From Clostridiales bacterium (lineage in GTDB: Bacteria > Bacillota > Clostridia > Lachnospirales > UBA12420), in the NCBI GenBank assembly GCA_003452395.1, contig DMOI01000050.1, positions 1 to 41,855 of the forward strand: 41,855 nucleotides of DNA, written 5' to 3'. Shown in pieces: positions 1 to 6,739 of this stretch. Under the pieces are notes generated by a model. It saw only the letters and a list, made by a program, of their open reading frames with translations. It was not told the DNA's origin and did no database searches. The stretch's first letter is position 1. Every line of letters starts with the position of its first letter. A program made the position numbers and the translations under genes.

Positions 1-63
1 ACGATGACTTGACAGCATTGAGGGTAGGGTGAGGGTAGTTTTTCCATCTAAATATATAGATAA

Positions 64-106
64 AAACAATACCCCCTCTAGCTCCCTCCTATTTTAGGGG
101 GAGAAG
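64..106 (-). repeat. Partial family A palindromic element
   Basis: Read on the minus strand, this stretch has the C-run, G-run, GAG, TAGAGGGGGT order of the left half of the family A elements at 4170, 13033 and 19731, with a changed loop between the two runs. It starts directly after the gerA stop codon. The rest of the element is not recognisable; instead 25-63 can pair imperfectly with itself (GGGTA...TACCC and ATCTA/TAGAT). It could act as a structured 3' end for gerA. Degenerate copy, so moderate confidence. Confidence 0.5.
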
Positions 107-1741
107 TTACTTTCTGACTTCCTGATCCCCTGACCCATCTTGCTTCAATCCTGGTTTCAATCCTTGTTTTTGCCTTACAGAGTTTATGGCACCAAAGATC
201 TGTGGACGTTTATTCATTGCCCAAATAGGTGCTCGTATTATTGTATCTTTTAGATCACCAGGTATTAATGGAGCCAAAGGAGCCAAATAAGGTACCCCAA
301 AAGAGCGTAAACTACATAGGTGAACTAACATAACAAATAATGTAGCAATAAAACCTAATATTCCATATAGACCTGAAGCAATCATTAATATAAATCTTAA
401 ACTTCTTATTGAAAGAGCAGCACTAAATGTAGGTATTGTGAAATTAGCTATTGCAGTTATAGCTACAACTGTAACTGTAGCAGGACTGGCTAGTTTTGCC
501 TGTATTGCTGCCTGTCCGAGGACCAATGCACCAACGATGCTTATAGCTTGTCCAACATTTCGAGGTAACCGAGCTCCAGCTTCTCGAATGAGTTCAAGTA
601 TTAATTCCATAAGGATAACTTCTATTAAAACGGGAAATGGTACATCCCTACGCCCAGATACGATAACTTGTAGTAAGCCAAAAGGAATCATCTCATGGTG
701 AAAACTTGTAACTGCAATGTAGAATGATGGTAAGACAAGTGCAATAATTAGTGATACAAACCGAAGAGAGCGTATTACAAAGCTTGCATATACTCTTTCA
801 TTATAATCTTCAGGTGAAGTAAGAAATTGCCAGAATACTATAGGAAGTAGTAATACCAGAGGTGTTCCATCAACTAATATTACAACTCCACCTGATAATA
901 AATGTGCAGTTGTCTTATCTGGACGTTCAGTATGAATTATTTGAGGCAAGATGGCAGATGAACTGTCTTCTATAAATTCTTCTATCATTCCAGTTCCAAT
1001 AATTGAATCAGTTTTAATACGATTAAGTCTATTTCTAACTTCTTCAACCAATTTAGGATTCACAACACCGTCTATATATGATATTATAATATCAGTTTTA
1101 GTAAGTGTACCTATGTTCATATACTCCATTTGTAATTTATTACTTTTTATTCTTCGTCTGAGTAACATGGTGTTTGTTAATAAAGTTTCTGAGAAGCTGT
1201 CTTTAGGCCCATGAATAATCTGTTCTGTATTTGCCTCTTGTACACCACGATCAAGCCATTTTCTGTTTCCAATTATTAGTGCATATTTATATCCATTTAT
1301 AAAAAGAATAGAATCTCCAGAGAACATTTTATCTAAAATATCAGAAAAGCTACATGATTGTTCTATTTTAAGGTTTTTAATGACTTGTTCACTAATAACA
1401 TTAAGTAAATCATCTAAATTACTTTCTTCAGGAAGTTCTGTTAAAAGTGGATCAATGACAGAGTTATTTATAGTTGGCTTATCAACTAACCCATCAACAA
1501 ACATGAGCGAAGCCGCCATACCTTTTTTTCCTAGTGGTAATTTCAGTTTTCGAATATTTACATCATGACTAATACCAATAAATTTATTAAAGTCTTCTAT
1601 GTTTTTTTTAAGGTCGAAATCAAGCACGTAACTATCGGATGGGGAACTGACAGAACTAGTGATTTCATTATTTACACTAGTTTGCTCAATACTACTATTT
1701 ATTTCTGGCAGTTTTGCTTTTTTCTTAAACATGTTAAACAT
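107..1741 (-). CDS. gerA: GerA-family spore germination protein (germinant receptor A subunit)
   Basis: A-subunit type germinant receptor protein, expected in the inner spore membrane, where GerA/B/C complexes sense nutrients and trigger germination. The 544-residue protein has a long soluble N-terminal half, then about five hydrophobic segments in the C-terminal half. It carries the family hallmark around PFPVLIEVILMELILELI and the conserved REAGARLP and LGQAAIQA stretches. Length is slightly above the usual 480-540. The open frame continues to a GTG at 1750 and ATG at 1747, but these overlap the Shine-Dalgarno AGAAGGTGAT. The ATG at 1741 has proper spacing, so I chose it. B and C subunits are not visible; the gene runs toward the window edge, so they could lie beyond it. 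A family C element lies just upstream. The subfamily (GerA, GerK or SpoVAF-like) is not resolved. Confidence 0.93.
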   Translation of the reverse strand: MFNMFKKKAKLPEINSSIEQTSVNNEITSSVSSPSDSYVLDFDLKKNIEDFNKFIGISHDVNIRKLKLPLGKKGMAASLMFVDGLVDKPTINNSVIDPLLTELPEESNLDDLLNVISEQVIKNLKIEQSCSFSDILDKMFSGDSILFINGYKYALIIGNRKWLDRGVQEANTEQIIHGPKDSFSETLLTNTMLLRRRIKSNKLQMEYMNIGTLTKTDIIISYIDGVVNPKLVEEVRNRLNRIKTDSIIGTGMIEEFIEDSSSAILPQIIHTERPDKTTAHLLSGGVVILVDGTPLVLLLPIVFWQFLTSPEDYNERVYASFVIRSLRFVSLIIALVLPSFYIAVTSFHHEMIPFGLLQVIVSGRRDVPFPVLIEVILMELILELIREAGARLPRNVGQAISIVGALVLGQAAIQAKLASPATVTVVAITAIANFTIPTFSAALSIRSLRFILMIASGLYGILGFIATLFVMLVHLCSLRSFGVPYLAPLAPLIPGDLKDTIIRAPIWAMNKRPQIFGAINSVRQKQGLKPGLKQDGSGDQEVRK

Positions 1742-1773
1742 ATGCATCACCTTCTATATGAATATCATATAAT

Positions 1774-1911
1774 CGTAGGGGCTGCGCCTGCGTGCCAGCC
1801 CGTTTATGTTTGTAACACTTACTACATGATGAAAAATAGTATTATTTCTTACACATATATCTATCGATTATTTAAGCGAGTGCGGGCCGGCACACAGGCG
1901 CGGCCCCTACG
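1774..1911. repeat. Family C GC-rich inverted-repeat element, copy 1
   Basis: Two arms of about 30 bp, GTAGGGGCTGCGCC... at 1775 and its inverted partner ending CGGCCCCTAC at 1910, flank about 80 bp of AT-rich interior. The arms match with a few mismatches. The second copy at 38325-38485 has the same arms and a shared interior TATCGATTA. There is no coding capacity, so it is MITE-like. It lies between gerA and the upstream oxidoreductase gene and would form a strong hairpin in a readthrough transcript. Confidence 0.85.
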
Positions 1912-1918
1912 GTGCAAG

Positions 1919-3004
1919 TTAGTGGCACTTAAACCAATTATAAATCTTTGCAACAGGGGCTGCATGTTTCATTTTAAAAAGAGGATTTAAATATATTAAC
2001 TGTTTTACAAATGAATTTCCTATTACTGAACCTATCATATCAAAATTCTCATTTTTAAAAGTATTTACAGCTTTTCGAAGTTCATGTAGTTTAATAATGT
2101 CTTTTCTATAAGGAGACATAATCTTATCATAATTAAGATTGTTGATAATAGAACGTGCTGCACATATTCCACTTATTATTGCATTATATGCTCCAACTCC
2201 CATAAAATTATCTGTCAGTCCAGCAGCATTTCCAATAAAAAAGATGTTTTCTTTTTGCATTGGAGATACGATACCTGAGTAATGATTTGTATCTTTTTTT
2301 TCTATTACTTCATAGTTGAGTTTTTCCATTGTAATGAACCTATCCCAATAAGAATCGTACTGGTTCTGTTGTACACTATCTAGTATTTGTGCAAGAGTAG
2401 CTACTTTTGAACTTTTGGGAACAAGATAGCAAAATGAATGGTTAGCATATTCTGTATTAAACCATGTCTTGCATACACCAGGTATAAAGTCTCCCCGTAC
2501 TCGTGTAACTCTGGAATGAGATATAGTAGTAGTTGACCATATTCCTAATTTATCTGCTGGATTATGATACCCACCAGCCACTACAACGTAATCAAAATCA
2601 TTTTTAATATCTTCTACTTTAACCGCACTATTAAATATTATATTAACATCAGCTTGCCTTGCTATTTGGTTTTCTAATGAAAATATATCAGAACTCCTCT
2701 CCATTATGTACCCAAGGTTACCTTTGACATTAACCTGACCATTAGGAAATTTCATTATAATTTCTTTATACCTACAAAGTGGTTTAATATCAAGATTGTA
2801 TTTTTTTTTGATATAGTATATAGGATCACCAAAATGCCTAATAAAATTTGATGCCCACATACCAGTATAATTCATGGGTTCACCTACTTGACTTTGTTTT
2901 TCAAAAACCACAGGTGTGCAACCATGTTTTCTTAACTCAAAAGCACAAGACAATCCTGATACTCCGGCTCCTATTATAGCAACTTTAATATAAATCATCT
3001 CCAT
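1919..3004 (-). CDS. FAD-dependent oxidoreductase, geranylgeranyl-reductase-like (paralogue 1)
   Basis: Flavoprotein of about 360 residues related to the geranylgeranyl reductase/FAD monooxygenase superfamily. The N terminus carries the FAD-binding dinucleotide fold (VAIIGAGVSGLSCAFEL, then an acidic residue at the end of the second strand, VVFEK). The C-terminal half has the second FAD motif, FIGNAAGLTDNFMGVGAYNA, with Asn where the superfamily usually has Asp (GDAAG). It resembles the genes at 3064 and 5587 along its length. Substrate unknown. The start is uncertain: ATG 3004 and ATG 2996-2998 flank the GGAG that looks like the ribosome binding site. The other two paralogues start right at [M][KD]VAIIGAG, which would correspond to an ATT codon at 2989-2987. 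Probably co-transcribed with the gene at 3064, 59 bp upstream. Confidence 0.85.
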   Translation of the reverse strand: MEMIYIKVAIIGAGVSGLSCAFELRKHGCTPVVFEKQSQVGEPMNYTGMWASNFIRHFGDPIYYIKKKYNLDIKPLCRYKEIIMKFPNGQVNVKGNLGYIMERSSDIFSLENQIARQADVNIIFNSAVKVEDIKNDFDYVVVAGGYHNPADKLGIWSTTTISHSRVTRVRGDFIPGVCKTWFNTEYANHSFCYLVPKSSKVATLAQILDSVQQNQYDSYWDRFITMEKLNYEVIEKKDTNHYSGIVSPMQKENIFFIGNAAGLTDNFMGVGAYNAIISGICAARSIINNLNYDKIMSPYRKDIIKLHELRKAVNTFKNENFDMIGSVIGNSFVKQLIYLNPLFKMKHAAPVAKIYNWFKCH

Positions 3005-3063
3005 TAATAATCTAGTATGTCCCTATATTATGGGTAGGGATGCTAGAAAAAGATTTTTTTATT

Positions 3064-4116
3064 TTATTGTTTAATCTGAACTTCTGGAACTTTGGTTTCC
3101 TGACTTTCACAATAATGATAACTTGATTTTAAACCTGGCAACCTTGAAATAAAAGCTTCGGTACTATAAACATCATTTTTAGAATCACTTAATTTATTCC
3201 TAAACTCTACAAAGTGATTAACATCATTTATTAATGGCTGAATAGCAATATTATAATTCTTATTATTTATAATACTGCGTGCAGCAAGTACTCCACTTTC
3301 TATTGAATTCATAACTCCATATCCAAGAAAATCTTCGACAAGTCCTCCAGAATTTCCTATAAAATAAGTATTACCTATTTGCATAGTATTTATGAATCCA
3401 GTATAAAAATCAAGCTCTGTTATTCCATTTATTTTATAATTTAGTTTCGTAAAGAGAAGAAATTCTTTAAAGTAATACTCCATTTCACTGTAGGAAATAT
3501 TATTGACTATCAATGTAAGGATAGCTTCTTTGGGGCTATGTGCAATCATGTAGCCATAACAGTCTTTTGCAAATCTTTTATCAAACCATAGTATAAGTGA
3601 GCCAGTTTCAAATTTACCAAGTATAGTTGCAATTCTTATACGTGTACTTAGTTCGTAATTCCAGATGTTTAAGGATTTAGCAATATTATTATTTCCAGTA
3701 GCAACTACAATGTAATCAAAATTATTACTTAAATCCTTAGTGTTGTGAATATACGTATCAGAAGTTATAGGACATTTTATTTTGCTAGCTAATTGACTAC
3801 CAAGAGAATATTCCTCTATACCTCTTTTAAATATATACCCAAAGTTGTCAACTAATATTGTTTGTTTATCTGGGGTATTTAAAGTTACTTTATTTAGATG
3901 ACTTAAAGGATTAAGTTCTATATTGTACTGCTTTTTCAAATATACAAGAGGATCCCTGTAAGACTTGCCTGTAGTATTGAACATGCAGATATTTAAATCA
4001 AAGGTATCTCCTGGATTACTTTTCTTTTCAAAAATAGTAGGTATAATTCCATTCCTTTCAAATTCGAAAGCACAAGCTAGCCCCGATATACCTGCACCTA
4101 TAATTGCAACCTTCAC
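3064..4116 (-). CDS. FAD-dependent oxidoreductase, geranylgeranyl-reductase-like (paralogue 2)
   Basis: Second of three paralogous FAD proteins in this locus, 350 residues. It starts directly with the Rossmann motif VAIIGAGISGLACAFEFE and ends its catalytic part with GNSGGLVEDFLGYGVMNSIES, the second FAD-contact motif, again with GN instead of GD. The start is GTG (4116-4114), preceded by an almost perfect AAGGAGGTG with 7-nt spacing. The C-terminal tail past about residue 300 is polar and diverges from the paralogues. It is the first gene of a minus-strand pair and is divergent from the operon at 4554; the 437 bp between them holds a family A element and presumably both promoters. A fusion or truncation is not evident. 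The substrate cannot be inferred; a lipid or isoprenoid double bond would fit the superfamily, but that is a guess. Confidence 0.85.
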   Translation of the reverse strand: MKVAIIGAGISGLACAFEFERNGIIPTIFEKKSNPGDTFDLNICMFNTTGKSYRDPLVYLKKQYNIELNPLSHLNKVTLNTPDKQTILVDNFGYIFKRGIEEYSLGSQLASKIKCPITSDTYIHNTKDLSNNFDYIVVATGNNNIAKSLNIWNYELSTRIRIATILGKFETGSLILWFDKRFAKDCYGYMIAHSPKEAILTLIVNNISYSEMEYYFKEFLLFTKLNYKINGITELDFYTGFINTMQIGNTYFIGNSGGLVEDFLGYGVMNSIESGVLAARSIINNKNYNIAIQPLINDVNHFVEFRNKLSDSKNDVYSTEAFISRLPGLKSSYHYCESQETKVPEVQIKQ

Positions 4117-4169
4117 GCTAACACCTCCTTAAAAAACTGTGGCACGTGGCACGTGGCTAGTGGTTCGTT

Positions 4170-4365
4170 GTTCTCCCCCTGCGAAGGGGGAGTTAGAGGG
4201 GGTCATAGAGCAGGTATTAACCAATGTTACCCCACCTAACACACGATACCGAATAGTTCTAAGTTACTACGTCACTAAGAACTAAAACGGTACTGCGAAA
4301 CTTCTACTTTTACTTATAAAATACATAAGCAAAGTATACAGTTTTCCCCTTCGCAGGGGAGGAAC
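4170..4365. repeat. Family A palindromic element, copy 1 (expanded)
   Basis: The terminal arms each form a C-run/GCGA/G-run palindrome: left 4170-4192, right 4343-4365. The conserved family core (GTTAGAGGGGGT, AGAG, GGTATTAA, CCAATGT, ACCCCACCTAA) lies at 4191-4240. Unlike the roughly 100-bp copies at 13033 and 19731, this one is 196 bp. It has about 100 extra bp between core and right arm, themselves holding an inverted pair TAGTTCT/AGAACTA nested inside ACCG/CGGT. A short GTGGCAC direct repeat lies just outside, at 4139-4156. Confidence 0.85.
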
Positions 4366-4418
4366 TTAAAATATAAGTATTAGTAAATATAATTTTTAAG
4401 GTACATCAGTACCATTAG

Positions 4419-4445
4419 AACCTACCTACTTCAGTAGGTAGTGGT
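4419..4445. other. Small hairpin in the divergent intergenic region
   Basis: The 4117-4553 gap contains the family A element and this short hairpin: ACCTACCTACT, a 2-3 nt loop, then AGTAGGTAGTGGT. Its role is unknown. The region must also hold the promoters of both divergent transcripts; I could not identify a convincing sigma-A or sporulation sigma-factor promoter in it by eye. Confidence 0.45.
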
Positions 4446-4553
4446 TGAGTTTTTTCACTATCCACCAGCTACGTTTTTTATATACATGAATAATATTAGC
4501 ATTTTTAGTGGAAAATATTTATAGACTTATAAATTATATGGGAGGGAGTTTGC

Positions 4554-4775
4554 ATGCAAACTGTATTACAACAAAATATTGAGGAAATAGCATTTAAACT
4601 CGCTATAGAAAGAGAAAATCTACTTATTAAGAAATATAATCATTACTATAAGGAAATCAAAAATGATGATATTAAGGACATGATAATGGAATTTGAAAAC
4701 ACCTCGAGGGAACATATTAAAACGGTACTCAGTGTAATGGAAAAACTTAATCCGCAAGGGAGCTTTAGGCAATGA
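4554..4775 (+). CDS. Small ferritin-like/helical protein
   Basis: A 73-residue, mostly helical, charged protein with no signal peptide or membrane segment. The heptad-like pattern (IEEIAFKLAIERENLLIKKY, then EFENTSREHIKTVLSVMEK) suggests a two-helix ferritin/rubrerythrin-like or spore-coat CotF-like hairpin. The E...H spacing in the second half (ENTSREH) resembles metal-ligand helices of the ferritin-like fold, but a full set of ligands is not present. Strong ribosome binding site GGGAGGGAG. First gene of a tight plus-strand run. Its stop codon overlaps the next start (ATGA at 4772), so the two are translationally coupled and may form one complex. Function not assigned. Confidence 0.7.
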   Translation: MQTVLQQNIEEIAFKLAIERENLLIKKYNHYYKEIKNDDIKDMIMEFENTSREHIKTVLSVMEKLNPQGSFRQ

Positions 4776-4996
4776 GAGATGATGATATATTGAATGATAT
4801 ATTAAAGGATAGAATAACAAATCAGTGTTATTATAATGAATGTATATTAAATAATAGAAACCCTGAGGTTAGAAATTTTTTTACCGAAGCTAGAGATGAT
4901 GAAACAAGAGCTATCATAAGGTTACAACAAAAAGTCGAAAGAATACAGAACAACTCTGGTACCATAGTTAAAATTTTCTCAACGAAGGATAGTTGA
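4772..4996 (+). CDS. Small CotF/ferritin-like helical protein
   Basis: A 74-residue protein whose first half (DDDILNDILKDRITNQCYYNECIL) and middle (NPEVRNFFTEARDDETRAI) match the general pattern of CotF-type spore-coat and ferritin-like hairpins: two helices joined by an N/P-containing turn. It overlaps the previous gene by four bases (ATGA), and AAGGGAG lies upstream inside that gene. Coupling with the preceding, similarly sized helical protein suggests hetero-oligomers. A spore role is possible given the nearby gerA, but nothing in the sequence proves it. Next gene starts 46 bp downstream. Confidence 0.65.
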   Translation: MRDDDILNDILKDRITNQCYYNECILNNRNPEVRNFFTEARDDETRAIIRLQQKVERIQNNSGTIVKIFSTKDS

Positions 4997-5042
4997 TTTT
5001 TTATCACAGAATTAAAATAATGTTAGTTAGGTGGTTATATAC

Positions 5043-5495
5043 ATGGAATGGATAATTTATTTTATAGCAAGTTGGATTCTTTTCGTCTTACTAATCGACA
5101 TAAAAAAAATAAAGATAAATATTTGGGGTGGCGTTTTAGCAGTATTGTTGCAGCTGATTTTTGATACAGAAGCTATGAATCACAAATTGTATATTATTAA
5201 TAATCCTATTTTAGAGTTGTGGGGTTCTTCTTTGTTTTTCATTCTTGGTCCTTCATTTACAATTGGTGTACTAATTGCACAGTACCAACCTGAGAACAAG
5301 GTAATGAGAATTGCTAATGTTCTTGCATTGACCACGCTCTATACATTAATGGAATTACTCCTTGTGTTAAGAAAAGCAGTTGTTTACCTAGACTGGCATT
5401 GGCATGACAGCATTGGGGTAAATTTTGGGATAATGATTATTATTAGTTGGTTTGTCATTGTAATACTTCGAAAGAAAGATGGTGTTAAATTATGA
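5043..5495 (+). CDS. CBO0543-like multi-pass membrane protein
   Basis: A 150-residue integral membrane protein with about four or five hydrophobic helices: WIIYFIASWILFVLLI, the stretch after WGG, LFFILGPSFTIGVLIA, the ALTTLYTLMELLLVL region and FGIMIIISWFVIVIL. It ends in a basic RKKDGVKL tail. The pattern (short N terminus, aromatic-rich helices, acidic DTEA loop) resembles the CBO0543 family of uncharacterised clostridial membrane proteins. The open frame extends to a GTG at 5031, but that codon lies inside the Shine-Dalgarno AGGTGG (5029-5034); ATG 5043 is correctly spaced. It overlaps the following 31-codon frame by ATGA. It may anchor or serve the flavoprotein encoded two genes on. Confidence 0.75.
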   Translation: MEWIIYFIASWILFVLLIDIKKIKINIWGGVLAVLLQLIFDTEAMNHKLYIINNPILELWGSSLFFILGPSFTIGVLIAQYQPENKVMRIANVLALTTLYTLMELLLVLRKAVVYLDWHWHDSIGVNFGIMIIISWFVIVILRKKDGVKL

Positions 5496-5587
5496 GTATA
5501 GTGTTATATGTTGTTTTTACAATTACTATTGCTATTTTAACATTTGGCTGGTTTAAGGCTTGTGATAAATACGGAGGGATAAAATAA
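5492..5587 (+). CDS. Tiny membrane peptide, 31 residues, translationally coupled
   Basis: ATG at 5492 overlaps the stop of the CBO0543-like gene (ATGA), and the TAA at 5585-5587 overlaps the next ATG (TAATG). It encodes one hydrophobic helix (SIVLYVVFTITIAILTFGW) followed by a short polar tail, FKACDKYGGIK. The ribosome binding site of the next gene (GGAGGG, 5573-5578) lies in its last codons. Such double overlap is what a real coupled gene looks like and is unlikely for a random frame. It is too short for usual gene calling. Role unknown; possibly a small subunit or anchor of the neighbouring membrane/flavoprotein complex. Confidence 0.6.
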   Translation: MSIVLYVVFTITIAILTFGWFKACDKYGGIK

Positions 5588-6654
5588 TGGATGTTGCGAT
5601 AATTGGTGCAGGTCTAGCAGGACTCGCTTGTGCCCATGAACTAGAAAGATATGACATAAAGCCTACAATATATGAAAGAAATAGTTATATTGGTGAACAA
5701 TTTAGTCATGTAGGTGCACTCCTAGAACTTGTTGACAGACCGATTGTTGATAGTATTAACTATATCAAAAAAGAATTTAATATAGAAATAATGCCACTAA
5801 ACATTATGAATAGACTCATATCATATTCTCCAAATAGAACATATGAAGTTAAGGGAAAACTAGGGTATTTTACAAAAAGAAATAAAGAACCTGATGATTT
5901 AAAAAAACAGTTGTATGCACAGCTTAATAATACAGAAGTTAAATTTAATGAGGCAGGAGATTATGAAACGTTAAAGGAACAGTACGATTTTGTAGTTGTA
6001 GCAAATGGCGCACCCTCATTTGCAAAGGAATTAGGCTGTTTCAACGAATTGTTTAATGGTTTTGTAAGAGGAGCTGTCGTATTAGGAGAATTTGATCCAC
6101 ATGCTCTTTTAGTATGGCTTGACAAGGATTATTGTAAAAATGGTTATGCTTATTTAGCACCATTTAATGCAAAAAAAGCATTTTTAGGACTCGTCATACC
6201 TGACGTAAATGAAAGTGATGCTGATTCATATTGGGAACTTTTTAAAAATGCTGAGAATCTTAAATATCCAGTTGTAGAAGAGTTTAAGATTAATCATATT
6301 AGCGGTTTTGTTTATCCACATAAAGTTTCCAATATTTTATTTGCTGGTAATGCTGGTGGATCTATGGAGCCTTTTCTAGGATTTGGTGTGTTTAATTCAA
6401 TTGTAATGGGTGTTATGGCTGGAAAATCAATTGTTACAGGGCTTGATTACGAAGATCTTTTAAAAGATATTGTAAACAAAAATAAACAGAAGTATCAACT
6501 AAGAAAGCTGGTTAATATGGCTACCAATAAAGGATATGATAACGCTTTCACAGTAGTTAGTCAACCCGGAATAAGGCAACTTATTTATAATACATCTATT
6601 GACGTAGTAAAACATGGAGCAAACATTGTAAAATTTTTAACTAAAAACAAGTAA
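5587..6654 (+). CDS. FAD-dependent oxidoreductase, geranylgeranyl-reductase-like (paralogue 3)
   Basis: Third paralogue, 355 residues. It has an N-terminal dinucleotide-binding motif VAIIGAGLAGLACAHELE with acidic strand end (TIYER) and a C-terminal FAD motif AGNAGGSMEPFLGFGVFNSIV; the usual GD is again GN. The central part contains a conserved YW..F...E.L.YPV segment shared with the gene at 1919 (YWDRFITMEKLNYEV). It overlaps the stop of the 31-residue peptide (TAATG) and has GGAGGG as ribosome binding site, so it is the last gene of the 4554-6654 operon. There is no membrane helix; if it acts on lipids, the small membrane proteins encoded upstream could recruit it. Reaction not assignable from sequence alone. 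Confidence 0.87.
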   Translation: MDVAIIGAGLAGLACAHELERYDIKPTIYERNSYIGEQFSHVGALLELVDRPIVDSINYIKKEFNIEIMPLNIMNRLISYSPNRTYEVKGKLGYFTKRNKEPDDLKKQLYAQLNNTEVKFNEAGDYETLKEQYDFVVVANGAPSFAKELGCFNELFNGFVRGAVVLGEFDPHALLVWLDKDYCKNGYAYLAPFNAKKAFLGLVIPDVNESDADSYWELFKNAENLKYPVVEEFKINHISGFVYPHKVSNILFAGNAGGSMEPFLGFGVFNSIVMGVMAGKSIVTGLDYEDLLKDIVNKNKQKYQLRKLVNMATNKGYDNAFTVVSQPGIRQLIYNTSIDVVKHGANIVKFLTKNK

Positions 6655-6669
6655 GATAGTGAAAATTTG

Positions 6670-6698
6670 TTGCAAAAGCACTCAAAAAATGGTATAGT
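6670..6698 (+). promoter_or_regulatory. Sigma-A promoter of topB
   Basis: TTGCAA (6670-6675), 17-bp spacer, TATAGT (6693-6698), about 40 bp upstream of the TTG start of topoisomerase III. Confidence 0.75.
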
Positions 6699-6739
6699 GT
6701 AGGAAATGATAGAGATTATAACACTAACGGAGTGATGTT

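Noticed and set aside
438..1214. Plus-strand frames of 87 codons within gerA
   Set aside because: Antisense shadows of a gene with clear family motifs.
1565..1990. Plus-strand frame of 141 codons over the gerA 5' end and the family C repeat
   Set aside because: It lies antisense to gerA, runs through the repeat and into the next minus-strand gene, and has no ribosome binding site or domain-like sequence.
4370..4553. Sporulation promoter (sigma-E, -F or -G) for the 4554 operon
   Set aside because: TGAATA near 4486 resembles a sigma-G -35 box, but no CATACTA-like -10 lies at the right distance.
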